Below the pieces are notes generated by a model that saw nothing but the letters and a program-made list of their open reading frames with translations, ran no database searches and had not been told where the DNA came from. A program made the translations under genes and the position numbers. This document shows, piece after piece, positions 1 through 6,870 of a stretch of 43,775 nt of DNA (within the stretch, counting starts at the first letter, position 1; the number at the start of each line of letters is the position of its first letter). Source of the DNA: Candidatus Poseidonia sp. (GTDB taxonomy: Archaea > Thermoplasmatota > Poseidoniia > Poseidoniales > Poseidoniaceae); NCBI GenBank assembly GCA_022426155.1, contig JAKMEE010000001.1, forward strand, positions 1-43,775. The letters are read 5' to 3'.

Positions 1-1
1 C

Positions 2-1681
2 GGCACAGAACTGTGGGCGCACCGTCCGTCGAGCATCGATTACAACACCAACACCGGTGGAGCCCTCACCTCATGGGCCATCAATGCAAGTCTGCCGACC
101 GGTGTCTCCTTTGGTTCAAGCAACGGAACGATTTACGGCACACCGACCGAACTGTGGACGCAAACCTCCTACATGGTCTGGGCCAACAACAGCGGTGGCT
201 CAAGCGTGGCCTACCTCAACATCACCGTGGTCGACGAAGTTCCAACGATTGCTTACTCACCAAACGACTTGAACATGACCAACAACACTGCTTCGAGCGA
301 TCTTCCACTCTCGCCAACAGTGACCGGTTCAGGCGAGATTGTCAGCTGGGCCATCAGCCCGAGTGTCCCAAGCGGACTGGCCTTCAGCACTTCCACTGGT
401 GTGCTCAGTGGAACGCCGACAGAATTGCTTACACGAAACATGTACACCATTACGGCGACAAACACTGGCGGAACGGCAACAGCCTACATCAACATCACAA
501 TTGTTGACGAATTGCCAGGTCCGTTCGAGTACAACCCAGAGAACAACACGTGGACCAACAACTCCGAAGTTCATCTTGCACCGCAATTCATCAATCAAAC
601 GACTGGAAACGGTTCCACATGGCTAGTGGCTGACATCAACAGCGGGTATACCGGCAGTAACCCCGGATATAACGGCATGGAGATACTCGTCGGTGATACG
701 CTCTACTTCAGTGCGCATGATGGAAGCAGCGGCTTCGAACTGTGGGCTCATGATACCTCAAACGCCTCAACGTGGCGGGTGGCTGATATCACCAGCGGGG
801 CTGGCAACAGATACCCCGGAAATTACATGGCGATACTCGTCGGTGATACGCTCTACTTCAGTGCGAATGATGGAAGCAGCGGCCACGAACTATGGGCTCA
901 TGATACCACAAACGCCTCAACGTGGCAGGTGGCTGATATTAGCAGCGGAACTGGAAGCAGTAACCCCGGATCTTTCATGGAGATACTCATCGGTGATACG
1001 CTCTACTTCAGTGCGGATGATGGAAGCAGCGGCACCGAACGGTGGTCTGATGCTCCAAGCCCCGCCACAGCGAGGCGGGGGGCTGAGATCAGCAGCGGGG
1101 CTGGCAACAGTAACCCCGGAAATTTCATGGATATACTCTTCGGTGATACGCTCTACTTCAGTGCGAATGATGGAAGCAGCGGCTACGAACTGTGGGCTCA
1201 TGATACCTCAAACGCCTCAACTTGGCAGGTGACTGATATCAACAGCAGCTCTGCCAGCAGTGGCCCCGGACAATACATGGAGATACTCGTCGGTGATACG
1301 CTCTACTTCGATGCGATTGATGGAAGCAGCGGCAGAGAACTGTGGGCTCATGATACCTCAAACGCCTCAACTTGGCGGGTGGCTGATATAAACAGTGGAA
1401 CTGGCGACAGTAACCTCGGAATACAAATGGAGATACTCGTCGGTGATACGCTCTACTTCAGTGCGTATGATTTAAGCAGCGGCTACGAACTCTGGGCTCA
1501 TGATACCTCAAACGCCTCAACTTGGCGGGTGACTGATATTAACAGCGGGACTGGCCACAGTCTCCCCGGACAATACATGGCGATCTTGGTCGGTGATACG
1601 CTCTACTTCGATGCGAATGATGGAAGCAGCGGCCAAGAACTGTGGGCGATGGATATTGAGCACAGCATCACGTATGACTGA
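2..1681 (+). CDS. Secreted protein with putative-Ig and ELWxxDGT-type repeats (5' end outside window)
   Basis: An open frame runs from base 2 to a TGA at 1679-1681, so the N-terminus lies upstream of the window. The first ~175 residues hold two putative-Ig (He_PIG-like) modules, each ending in a GTPTEL turn and an AYxNITxVDE strand. From about base 660 the protein consists of seven 50-residue repeats with the core GDTLYF-A-DGSSG-ELWAHDTSNASTW; this is the ELWxxDGT type of repeat seen in secreted bacterial and archaeal proteins. There are many NxS/NxT sequons. The visible part has no membrane segment and ends shortly after the last repeat (HSITYD), so it is probably released or held by its missing N-terminus. 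The fourth repeat is corrupted at 1041-1087. The role is unknown; an adhesive or surface protein is an inference. Confidence 0.8.
   Translation, partial: GTELWAHRPSSIDYNTNTGGALTSWAINASLPTGVSFGSSNGTIYGTPTELWTQTSYMVWANNSGGSSVAYLNITVVDEVPTIAYSPNDLNMTNNTASSDLPLSPTVTGSGEIVSWAISPSVPSGLAFSTSTGVLSGTPTELLTRNMYTITATNTGGTATAYINITIVDELPGPFEYNPENNTWTNNSEVHLAPQFINQTTGNGSTWLVADINSGYTGSNPGYNGMEILVGDTLYFSAHDGSSGFELWAHDTSNASTWRVADITSGAGNRYPGNYMAILVGDTLYFSANDGSSGHELWAHDTTNASTWQVADISSGTGSSNPGSFMEILIGDTLYFSADDGSSGTERWSDAPSPATARRGAEISSGAGNSNPGNFMDILFGDTLYFSANDGSSGYELWAHDTSNASTWQVTDINSSSASSGPGQYMEILVGDTLYFDAIDGSSGRELWAHDTSNASTWRVADINSGTGDSNLGIQMEILVGDTLYFSAYDLSSGYELWAHDTSNASTWRVTDINSGTGHSLPGQYMAILVGDTLYFDANDGSSGQELWAMDIEHSITYD
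660..1668 (+). repeat. Seven tandem 150-bp coding repeats
   Basis: The word cggtgatacgctctactt occurs at 691, 841, 991, 1141, 1291, 1441 and 1591, an exact 150-base period with no insertion or deletion between copies. Each unit encodes 50 residues of the ELWxxDGT-like module. Copies are nearly identical apart from short variable patches, for example around the S-G-T/A-G-x-S/R stretch. This implies recent duplication or gene conversion. Confidence 0.92.
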
Positions 1682-1760
1682 GCAACGATTCTAATCGGAA
1701 TGGAAACCTCAGGAGATGAATTGAACTTTCTCAACAAATGTTCATTGAAGATTACCTGTG

Positions 1761-1787
1761 TTTGGCAGAGGGGCCCCCTTTGCCAAA
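1761..1787. repeat. 27-base near-perfect palindrome downstream of the repeat protein
   Basis: The arms tttggcagagggg and cccctttgccaaa flank a single central c. Twelve of 13 positions pair; the other is a G-T. It lies 79 bases after the stop at 1681 and about 230 bases before the next gene. It has no T-run after it, so it is not a typical archaeal oligo-T terminator; it could be an RNA-stabilising hairpin or a site for a dimeric DNA-binding protein. Confidence 0.6.
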
Positions 1788-1969
1788 GAGGGTTGGCAGT
1801 CGGTAGGGTTCAAAATAGCCCACAGAAAGCAGTTGTACACCTATGAATCATACACAAGGGGGTTTAGGAGATGCCCTCACGAATACATGGAATTCAAATA
1901 TCCACTTCTTGTTAAGTCATGGTTATCATGAGAGGCGAGTGTGCGGGCTGTCAAACGGGCTAAACACTC

Positions 1970-1990
1970 CGAAAAAAGGTTTAATTTGAT
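1970..1990 (+). promoter_or_regulatory. BRE/TATA promoter for the four-helix membrane protein
   Basis: A purine-rich BRE-like stretch (cgaaaaaa, 1970-1977) is followed by the TATA-like box tttaattt (1980-1987). The box centre is about 32 bases before ATG 2016, which suits a transcript with a very short leader and favours that start over the upstream in-frame GTG 1941 and ATG 1992. The rest of 1682-2015 holds the palindrome at 1761-1787 and no credible gene. Confidence 0.5.
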
Positions 1991-2015
1991 AATGGAGGTG
2001 TCTTGTGGTATCTTT

Positions 2016-2849
2016 ATGAGCAGGAATGAGAAACCTCCTGAGACGTTTCAAAATCGGCCGATTCGAAATTTCTTCAAACTCGTTCCCATACTCGAATGGT
2101 TCTACCCTATTGACCATCGCCGTTTGTGGAAAGATGCTTACAACGAAGCCTATCCGAGTGGAAAAACGCTCAAAGAGAGCTACAAAGCGGTATGGGAAGT
2201 CAATACTCTAGCAGCGGTTTTGGTGTTGGCCATGAATGCATCTTTGTTCTTCAATCTGCTAACAGGAGAATCCAAAGACTTCTACTGGGCCTCTACTCCC
2301 TACACGAGTTTGGCTTGGTGGACCATGATTATGGGGGGTGTCATCGTTGTTATCAATTTCGTTCACCTCAACTGCCTCTTGGTGGTTCACGGCATATATT
2401 CGGCGGTGGACGATGACAACTTCCGAACCATTGTTAGTGCAAGGGGGCCAACTGGCCGCCTGGCAATGATACCGGATTATCTTGTGGTATGCTCTATGTA
2501 TGGCATGGCGATGTGGTGGTGCATGCTTCTTCTCGTACATGTCAAAGACCTCATTGGTTCCGCCATAATCATTGGTTTATTGTTGGTAATCGTGACTTTT
2601 TTGGTATCGTACTCGAGTTATGCGGCTCGTATCATTTACCACAGCGGGGCACACAAACCAGAGAGTATTTTCCAAGAAATCGCCGCCGACAGTCTCCCTC
2701 AAACCCACGAAGAATTGGGCGAGGCCATCATGCAGCGAGCGTTGAACGATATGCGACAAACGATGGAACCGCTTAACATCGGGTCGCAAATCCGAAAAGA
2801 CCTCGAGAATACCGAAGGATGGACGCAAACGAAAAGCGATCAAGAATGA
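2016..2849 (+). CDS. Four-helix integral membrane protein of unknown function
   Basis: I do not recognise this family. From ATG 2016 the product is 277 residues. A charged N-terminal region of about 65 residues contains FYPIDHRRLWKDAYNEAYP. Four hydrophobic segments follow: LAAVLVLAMNASLFF, a long one from SLAWWTMIMGG through VVINFVHL, DYLVVCSMYGMAMWWCMLLL, and GSAIIIGLLLVIVTFLVSY. A cytosolic-looking, charged C-terminal tail of about 75 residues ends the protein. The frame stays open upstream to GTG 1941 (302 residues), but the BRE/TATA signal favours 2016. It stands alone between two other + strand genes, with 149 bases before the next. No enzymatic motif is visible, so the function is open. 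Confidence 0.75.
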   Translation: MSRNEKPPETFQNRPIRNFFKLVPILEWFYPIDHRRLWKDAYNEAYPSGKTLKESYKAVWEVNTLAAVLVLAMNASLFFNLLTGESKDFYWASTPYTSLAWWTMIMGGVIVVINFVHLNCLLVVHGIYSAVDDDNFRTIVSARGPTGRLAMIPDYLVVCSMYGMAMWWCMLLLVHVKDLIGSAIIIGLLLVIVTFLVSYSSYAARIIYHSGAHKPESIFQEIAADSLPQTHEELGEAIMQRALNDMRQTMEPLNIGSQIRKDLENTEGWTQTKSDQE

Positions 2850-2965
2850 ACCCTTGTGAACAAACGTTATTCAAATCTCCCTTACATTATGCAGTACCAA
2901 GCAGGGGTATCATTACGACTGGCCCATTAGGTCTCCATTCTTGAAAGATGAATGAAAAAAGGCAG

Positions 2966-2976
2966 AAAATCAATAA
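2966..2976 (+). promoter_or_regulatory. Possible TATA element before the small zinc-ribbon gene
   Basis: The A/T-rich aaaatcaataa has its centre about 28 bases before ATG 2999, where a TATA box for a leaderless transcript would sit. The match to a consensus box is weak. The rest of 2850-2998 shows nothing else I can support. Confidence 0.3.
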
Positions 2977-2998
2977 GTGACCCTCAGTATTTGGTATC

Positions 2999-3211
2999 AT
3001 GAAGGAACTTGGAGCTTGTCCTCGTTGCGGTTGTAAAAAAATCAACTCGCTGGAATTATACTACCGGCGAGAAGAAATCTGCGACAAATGCGGATTTTGT
3101 GATACCTACAAATTACGTGGTGCGCAAAATGTAAAGAAAAATTTCATTGCTGGTATTATTCTCGGCACCATCTGTTCTGTTGCAGCATTATTATATCTTT
3201 ACTTTTTGTAA
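2999..3211 (+). CDS. Small zinc-ribbon, single-helix membrane protein
   Basis: This 70-residue protein starts with a compact zinc ribbon: CPRCGC at residues 7-12 and CDKCGFC near residues 28-34. A lysine-bearing stretch (NVKKN) and one C-terminal transmembrane helix (FIAGIILGTICSVAALLYLYFL) follow. The ribbon is predicted to face the cytosol, with the protein tail-anchored. Codon use and the tight start suggest a real gene despite its size. Partner and function are unknown; such proteins may act as small membrane-tethered adaptors, but that is inference. Confidence 0.65.
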   Translation: MKELGACPRCGCKKINSLELYYRREEICDKCGFCDTYKLRGAQNVKKNFIAGIILGTICSVAALLYLYFL

Positions 3212-3215
3212 TCCG

Positions 3216-3237
3216 GTGACGAAAATCACTCGTTTTT
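3216..3237 (+). terminator. Candidate terminator after the small zinc-ribbon gene
   Basis: A short hairpin (gtga at 3216-3219 with tcac at 3226-3229) is followed by a run of five T at 3233-3237. It starts 5 bases after the stop at 3211. Archaeal termination mostly relies on oligo-T, so the T-run may be the working part. The remaining 3238-3391, between two convergent genes, shows nothing else. Confidence 0.35.
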
Positions 3238-3391
3238 CTGACAAACTTGCCCGAGTCAAAGGCTTCTGTCTACGCACCTGCTTGCTCAACTGTTGGATTC
3301 ATGTCACTTGCAAAACGCCATGTCTATTGACTCAAGCGGTTTCTCCAGCGATACCGTCCTTAACCGTCACGAGAGATTCAGCATCAAGATT

Positions 3392-4099
3392 TCAGAAGTC
3401 TAGTGCAAATGAGCCGAGATAGAAGTCTGCCTCACAGTAATGGTTGTAGACATCCAACACTCCCTTTTCTTCAAACAAGTTAAGATAGGAATCGTAGCGT
3501 TGAATGATTAAATTCATCGCTTCTTCTTCAGTTTGATTGTCAGTACCTTGGTCAACAAAGAGATCATGATGGCTTGAGAGTTCTTTGTCGAGTCCGATGA
3601 AGCACATTTGCAAATTCCCATCATTGTTGACATCTGAGAGATTAACATCATCCGCCTTTGTCTCATTGAAGTTATATTGTGTAGTGAGAGAAAACGCAAT
3701 TCCCTGTTCAGTGAAAATAACTCCTGTGGCGAGGTCTTTTGTTTCAAAGAAATGGAACACAGATGAGTCAAAGGATCTATCATCAAACCAAATTCCGTCT
3801 GAAGGTGACGCTTCTGCTGGAACATCAAAGACAAAAGTTTGTCCATCTTGAATCTGGTCAATACAGCCGATGAATGGTTCCTCATCGCATGGCGATATAG
3901 ATATAGTTTCAAAAGTGACGTTGTATCCCTGTTTTATTTCGAGGTCAATTGCAAAATAATACTGAAAGTAGTACAGGTCGTTGATTTCCATTCCAACTTG
4001 TGTGTCCTCTTTAGACAGTGGATTGACGCATCCTGCTATGGACAGGATTGATGTCACGCACATGATGAAGAGTATTGTTCGTCGGTTGTGGATACCCAC
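3392..4099 (-). CDS. Predicted lipoprotein of unknown function
   Basis: The 235-residue product begins with a lipoprotein signal peptide: a basic start (HNRR), a hydrophobic core (TILFIMCVTSILS) and the lipobox IAGC with the lipidated Cys at residue 24. The mature part is acidic and polar with no further membrane segment, three or four cysteines, and a stretch resembling a secreted beta-rich domain (LSDVNNDGNLQMCF). I do not recognise the family. Its start is 10 bases downstream of the acyl-CoA synthetase stop on the same strand, so the two may be co-transcribed, though a functional link is not evident. Confidence 0.7.
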   Translation of the reverse strand: MGIHNRRTILFIMCVTSILSIAGCVNPLSKEDTQVGMEINDLYYFQYYFAIDLEIKQGYNVTFETISISPCDEEPFIGCIDQIQDGQTFVFDVPAEASPSDGIWFDDRSFDSSVFHFFETKDLATGVIFTEQGIAFSLTTQYNFNETKADDVNLSDVNNDGNLQMCFIGLDKELSSHHDLFVDQGTDNQTEEEAMNLIIQRYDSYLNLFEEKGVLDVYNHYCEADFYLGSFALDF

Positions 4100-4109
4100 C
4101 CCTCCTCTA

Positions 4110-6026
4110 TCAACCGATGGCTTGGATTTCTTCGTCGTGCTTCTTCAAGAGATTGCGTAGTTTGACCTTCATTGATGGCGTCAACATGTCGTTGTCAGTC
4201 GTCCACTCTTCTGAATCAAGAATGAGGGTGCGAGGTACCTCGTATCCCTTCCAAGCAGGGGCAACCATGTTGTTGTCCTTGAGGTTCTTGAGAACAAAGG
4301 AACGCACATCAGCGCTTGCACAAAGGGCTGCATCATCGCCAGAAGAATCGATTCCCGCATCCTTCATTGAAGCACGCAAGGCATGCATGTTTGGATGAAC
4401 GATCATGAAGGTATTCAACATGTTTCGACCATCGAGCACGGCTTGTTCAACCAATGGGTTGAGTTTGACAGTTTCTTCAAGAGACGAAGGAGAAACATAC
4501 TTTCCGTTTTCCAACTTGAATTGAGACTTGACACGGCCTGTGATACTGAGGTAACCGTCTTTGGTCAATTTACCCAAGTCACCAGTGCGGAAGGTACCAG
4601 GTTCAATGATGACTTCCTCGGTGGCTTTCTCATTGTTCCAGTACCCAATCATGACGTTGGGGCCGGTCACCACAATTTCACCTTCGTCGGCTCGGTCAGG
4701 GTCGTCCCATGCATCGGTATCGATGGTTACGGTCACGCCGTTAGCAACACGACCGACCGTGTTGAGTTTGCTCGTACCAGGTCCAGACCAACCGTTGGCG
4801 GAAACCAAGGGTGAAGTTTCGGTGAGTCCGTAGCCTTCGTAGCAGTTGAAGCCGACCATCTGAATGAAAGCGGCCACATCAGGGGAAAGTGCAGCTGCAC
4901 CGGACATACAGAAACGGATGTTGCCACCGAATCGTGCACGAACCTTGGCCCAAACGAGTTTATCCCAGAGTTTGTCAAAGAATCCGCTTGGTGGAACAGC
5001 ATCACACTCAACACCAGCCTTGGCGATGCGCTTAGCAGCGGATTTCTGAGCTTTGTTCACAAAGACCTTCTTGAGGCCCGTTGCGCTCTCAAACTGTGCA
5101 TTCACTCGGTCGTAGAACTTGTTCCACACACGAGGGACGGCCAAAAGAACGGCAGGTTTGATCTCAATGCATTCATCGGCAATGCGAGTCAGGTCAGAAA
5201 TGAGGTTAATGTGAACGCCGCATCGAATCATCCAGTGCAAGTCAAAGGTGGAACCGAAGGAGTGTGCCCATGGGAGGAACGCGGCGTTCTTGTCCCCCAC
5301 ATAGATGGTGAAGGCGGATTGGACGCAGAGGATGTTAGACAGCGTGTTCCAATTCGAGAGCATGACTCCCTTGGGGTTTCCAGTGGTACCGGAGGTGTAG
5401 ATGAGGGTGTTGAGTGCAAACGGGTCATCTGCAGGTTCAAAGGAATCAGCTGTGCGTCCTGCATTAACGAAATCGGTCCACATGTGAACGGTCACGCCTT
5501 CAGGAGGCAATTCATTGGCCTCTTCTTCACCGAGCAAGAGAATACCACTGGAGGGCCATGCATCGGCTTCTTTGGGCATGTTTTCAACCAACTTGTCCAG
5601 CACTGTAGTGTCGGCTACAGCGATCATCGAAGGAGTTGAATCATTGAGGATAAAGGCCCATTCCTGTCCGTGCTGATGAGTGTACATGGCAGTGTAAGCG
5701 GCTCCAATGCCATTGGCTCCGTAAGCGATGGCAGCCCATTCAACGGAGTTGTTCAGAATCAGAGCGACTCGGTCACCAGATTCGACACCAACAGCACTGA
5801 GTTGCTTACCAACGGATGTGGCAAGTTCACCGAATTGGTTGTAATTGATATGTGTACGAGGCATTCCTTTTTCGGGGATGTATCCAAAACATGGAAGGTC
5901 GCCAAATCGGCTGACGCTGGTCATCAACATTTGGTAAAGTGTACGAGGGTCATCGCCCTCAGGCTTCTTCCATTGGCGGTCATTCGGTTGTCGTTCCCAT
6001 GCAAGTTCAGAGGGTTCCATGGACAT
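4110..6026 (-). CDS. Long-chain acyl-CoA synthetase (AMP-forming)
   Basis: This is an ANL-superfamily adenylating enzyme that activates fatty acids to acyl-CoA using ATP. Counting from the upstream GTG 6056, the AMP-binding motif YTSGTTGNPKG is at residues ~220-230, the YGLTETSP motif at ~409-416, TGDLG at ~491-495, and the hinge and C-terminal lysine region GRVKSQFKLENGKYVSP at ~508-524. The length (~640) matches the FadD15/long-chain family rather than acetyl-CoA synthetase. I chose ATG 6026 (MSMEP; ATG 6020 is equally possible) because the GTG lies directly against the stop of the SMUG1 gene at 6053. It probably works in fatty acid scavenging and beta-oxidation in the cytosol. Acyl chain preference cannot be read from the sequence. 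Confidence 0.9.
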   Translation of the reverse strand: MSMEPSELAWERQPNDRQWKKPEGDDPRTLYQMLMTSVSRFGDLPCFGYIPEKGMPRTHINYNQFGELATSVGKQLSAVGVESGDRVALILNNSVEWAAIAYGANGIGAAYTAMYTHQHGQEWAFILNDSTPSMIAVADTTVLDKLVENMPKEADAWPSSGILLLGEEEANELPPEGVTVHMWTDFVNAGRTADSFEPADDPFALNTLIYTSGTTGNPKGVMLSNWNTLSNILCVQSAFTIYVGDKNAAFLPWAHSFGSTFDLHWMIRCGVHINLISDLTRIADECIEIKPAVLLAVPRVWNKFYDRVNAQFESATGLKKVFVNKAQKSAAKRIAKAGVECDAVPPSGFFDKLWDKLVWAKVRARFGGNIRFCMSGAAALSPDVAAFIQMVGFNCYEGYGLTETSPLVSANGWSGPGTSKLNTVGRVANGVTVTIDTDAWDDPDRADEGEIVVTGPNVMIGYWNNEKATEEVIIEPGTFRTGDLGKLTKDGYLSITGRVKSQFKLENGKYVSPSSLEETVKLNPLVEQAVLDGRNMLNTFMIVHPNMHALRASMKDAGIDSSGDDAALCASADVRSFVLKNLKDNNMVAPAWKGYEVPRTLILDSEEWTTDNDMLTPSMKVKLRNLLKKHDEEIQAIG

Positions 6027-6052
6027 TGTGTAAGCATGGGAGCATTTGAATA

Positions 6053-6829
6053 TCACCCCTTCATTTTCTGAAGCACCTTTGTGACGTTTTCACGCCAATC
6101 TGCCCCATCGTTACGATTAGCCAAGGGGCTGGCAGGGCTTGGATGCCAACAGGTGGTAATCTCGATGGTACGCCCATCTCGTGTCATTCCTGAGCCTTTT
6201 TTACCCGCCCCAAAGGCTACTTGAGCTCGCTTTTCGGCATACTTTCCAATCCCTACGATTCGGGTGATGCCCATGATCTCAACTACTTCTCTGAGATGGT
6301 CATCGCAGGCTTGGAGTATTGGTTCAATCAGCGCCTTTGGTAAGTTATCAGGTGTGATATTTTGCCCTCGTTCTCCAAGAAGTAACAGTGGACAATGATT
6401 GACGACGAAGAGGTTACCAAACGTAGCTTCTGGTGAACCGTATAACTTTTCCATGAGGTTCCAAAGACGCGTTCCAGAAACCTCTTGTCGCTCGAGAGCA
6501 AGCCCAACAATCGGGCGCTTTGGGTGGGCATTGGAAGGTGTTTCAAGCTCGCAGGCTCTGATGCGAAGGAATTCTTTTGCGACCGATGTTGCTCCAAATG
6601 GGACGCCTGTTTGAGCCATCCCCCAAGGGCCAGGATTCATCCCAAGCAAGAGTGTTGTTGCGCCAAGTCCCCCCCATTGTTGGAGGTATTGTTCGTGATG
6701 ATTCCATGCATAATTCAAAGGATTGGTAGCATGGGCTACATGCCCTCCTGCCTCAAGGGATGAAATGGCTTCATCACAGATGGTTGACAATCGACGCGCA
6801 GCGTCTCGCAATCGCTCAACGGTGCTCAC
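6053..6829 (-). CDS. SMUG1-type uracil-DNA glycosylase
   Basis: The enzyme should remove uracil (and oxidised pyrimidines such as 5-hydroxymethyluracil) from DNA at the start of base excision repair. The SMUG1 hallmark GMNPGPWGMAQTGVPFG lies at residues 63-79, with Asn65 at the catalytic position. FVVNHCPLLLLG (141-152) carries the base-binding Asn144. WHPSPASPLAN (228-238) is the leucine-loop/HPSP motif with His229. At 258 residues it is close to the vertebrate enzymes. It starts with GTG, 41 bases below the large surface protein. SMUG1 is mainly known from animals and scattered bacteria, so its presence here is notable. Substrate range is inferred from the family. Confidence 0.9.
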   Translation of the reverse strand: MSTVERLRDAARRLSTICDEAISSLEAGGHVAHATNPLNYAWNHHEQYLQQWGGLGATTLLLGMNPGPWGMAQTGVPFGATSVAKEFLRIRACELETPSNAHPKRPIVGLALERQEVSGTRLWNLMEKLYGSPEATFGNLFVVNHCPLLLLGERGQNITPDNLPKALIEPILQACDDHLREVVEIMGITRIVGIGKYAEKRAQVAFGAGKKGSGMTRDGRTIEITTCWHPSPASPLANRNDGADWRENVTKVLQKMKG

Positions 6830-6870
6830 ATCAATCCCACACGGGTGGGGTTTGATTATGCTTCGTTTAC

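Noticed and set aside
13-507. A 164-codon open frame on the + strand over the first gene.
   Set aside because: Its His/Arg/Gln-rich composition is typical of a shadow frame; the frame starting at base 2 carries the repeat domains.
917-1201. A 94-codon open frame on the - strand within the 150-bp repeats.
   Set aside because: It is a repeat-derived shadow of the + strand coding array.
1928-1963. An 11-codon open frame starting ATG, preceded by an A/T-rich patch near 1893-1902, upstream of the membrane protein gene.
   Set aside because: Too short to support as a gene or leader peptide, and a better promoter lies just before ATG 2016.
2850-2998. Possible tRNA-like stretch around ttattcaaatctccc.
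   Set aside because: No matching acceptor stem or anticodon arm could be folded.
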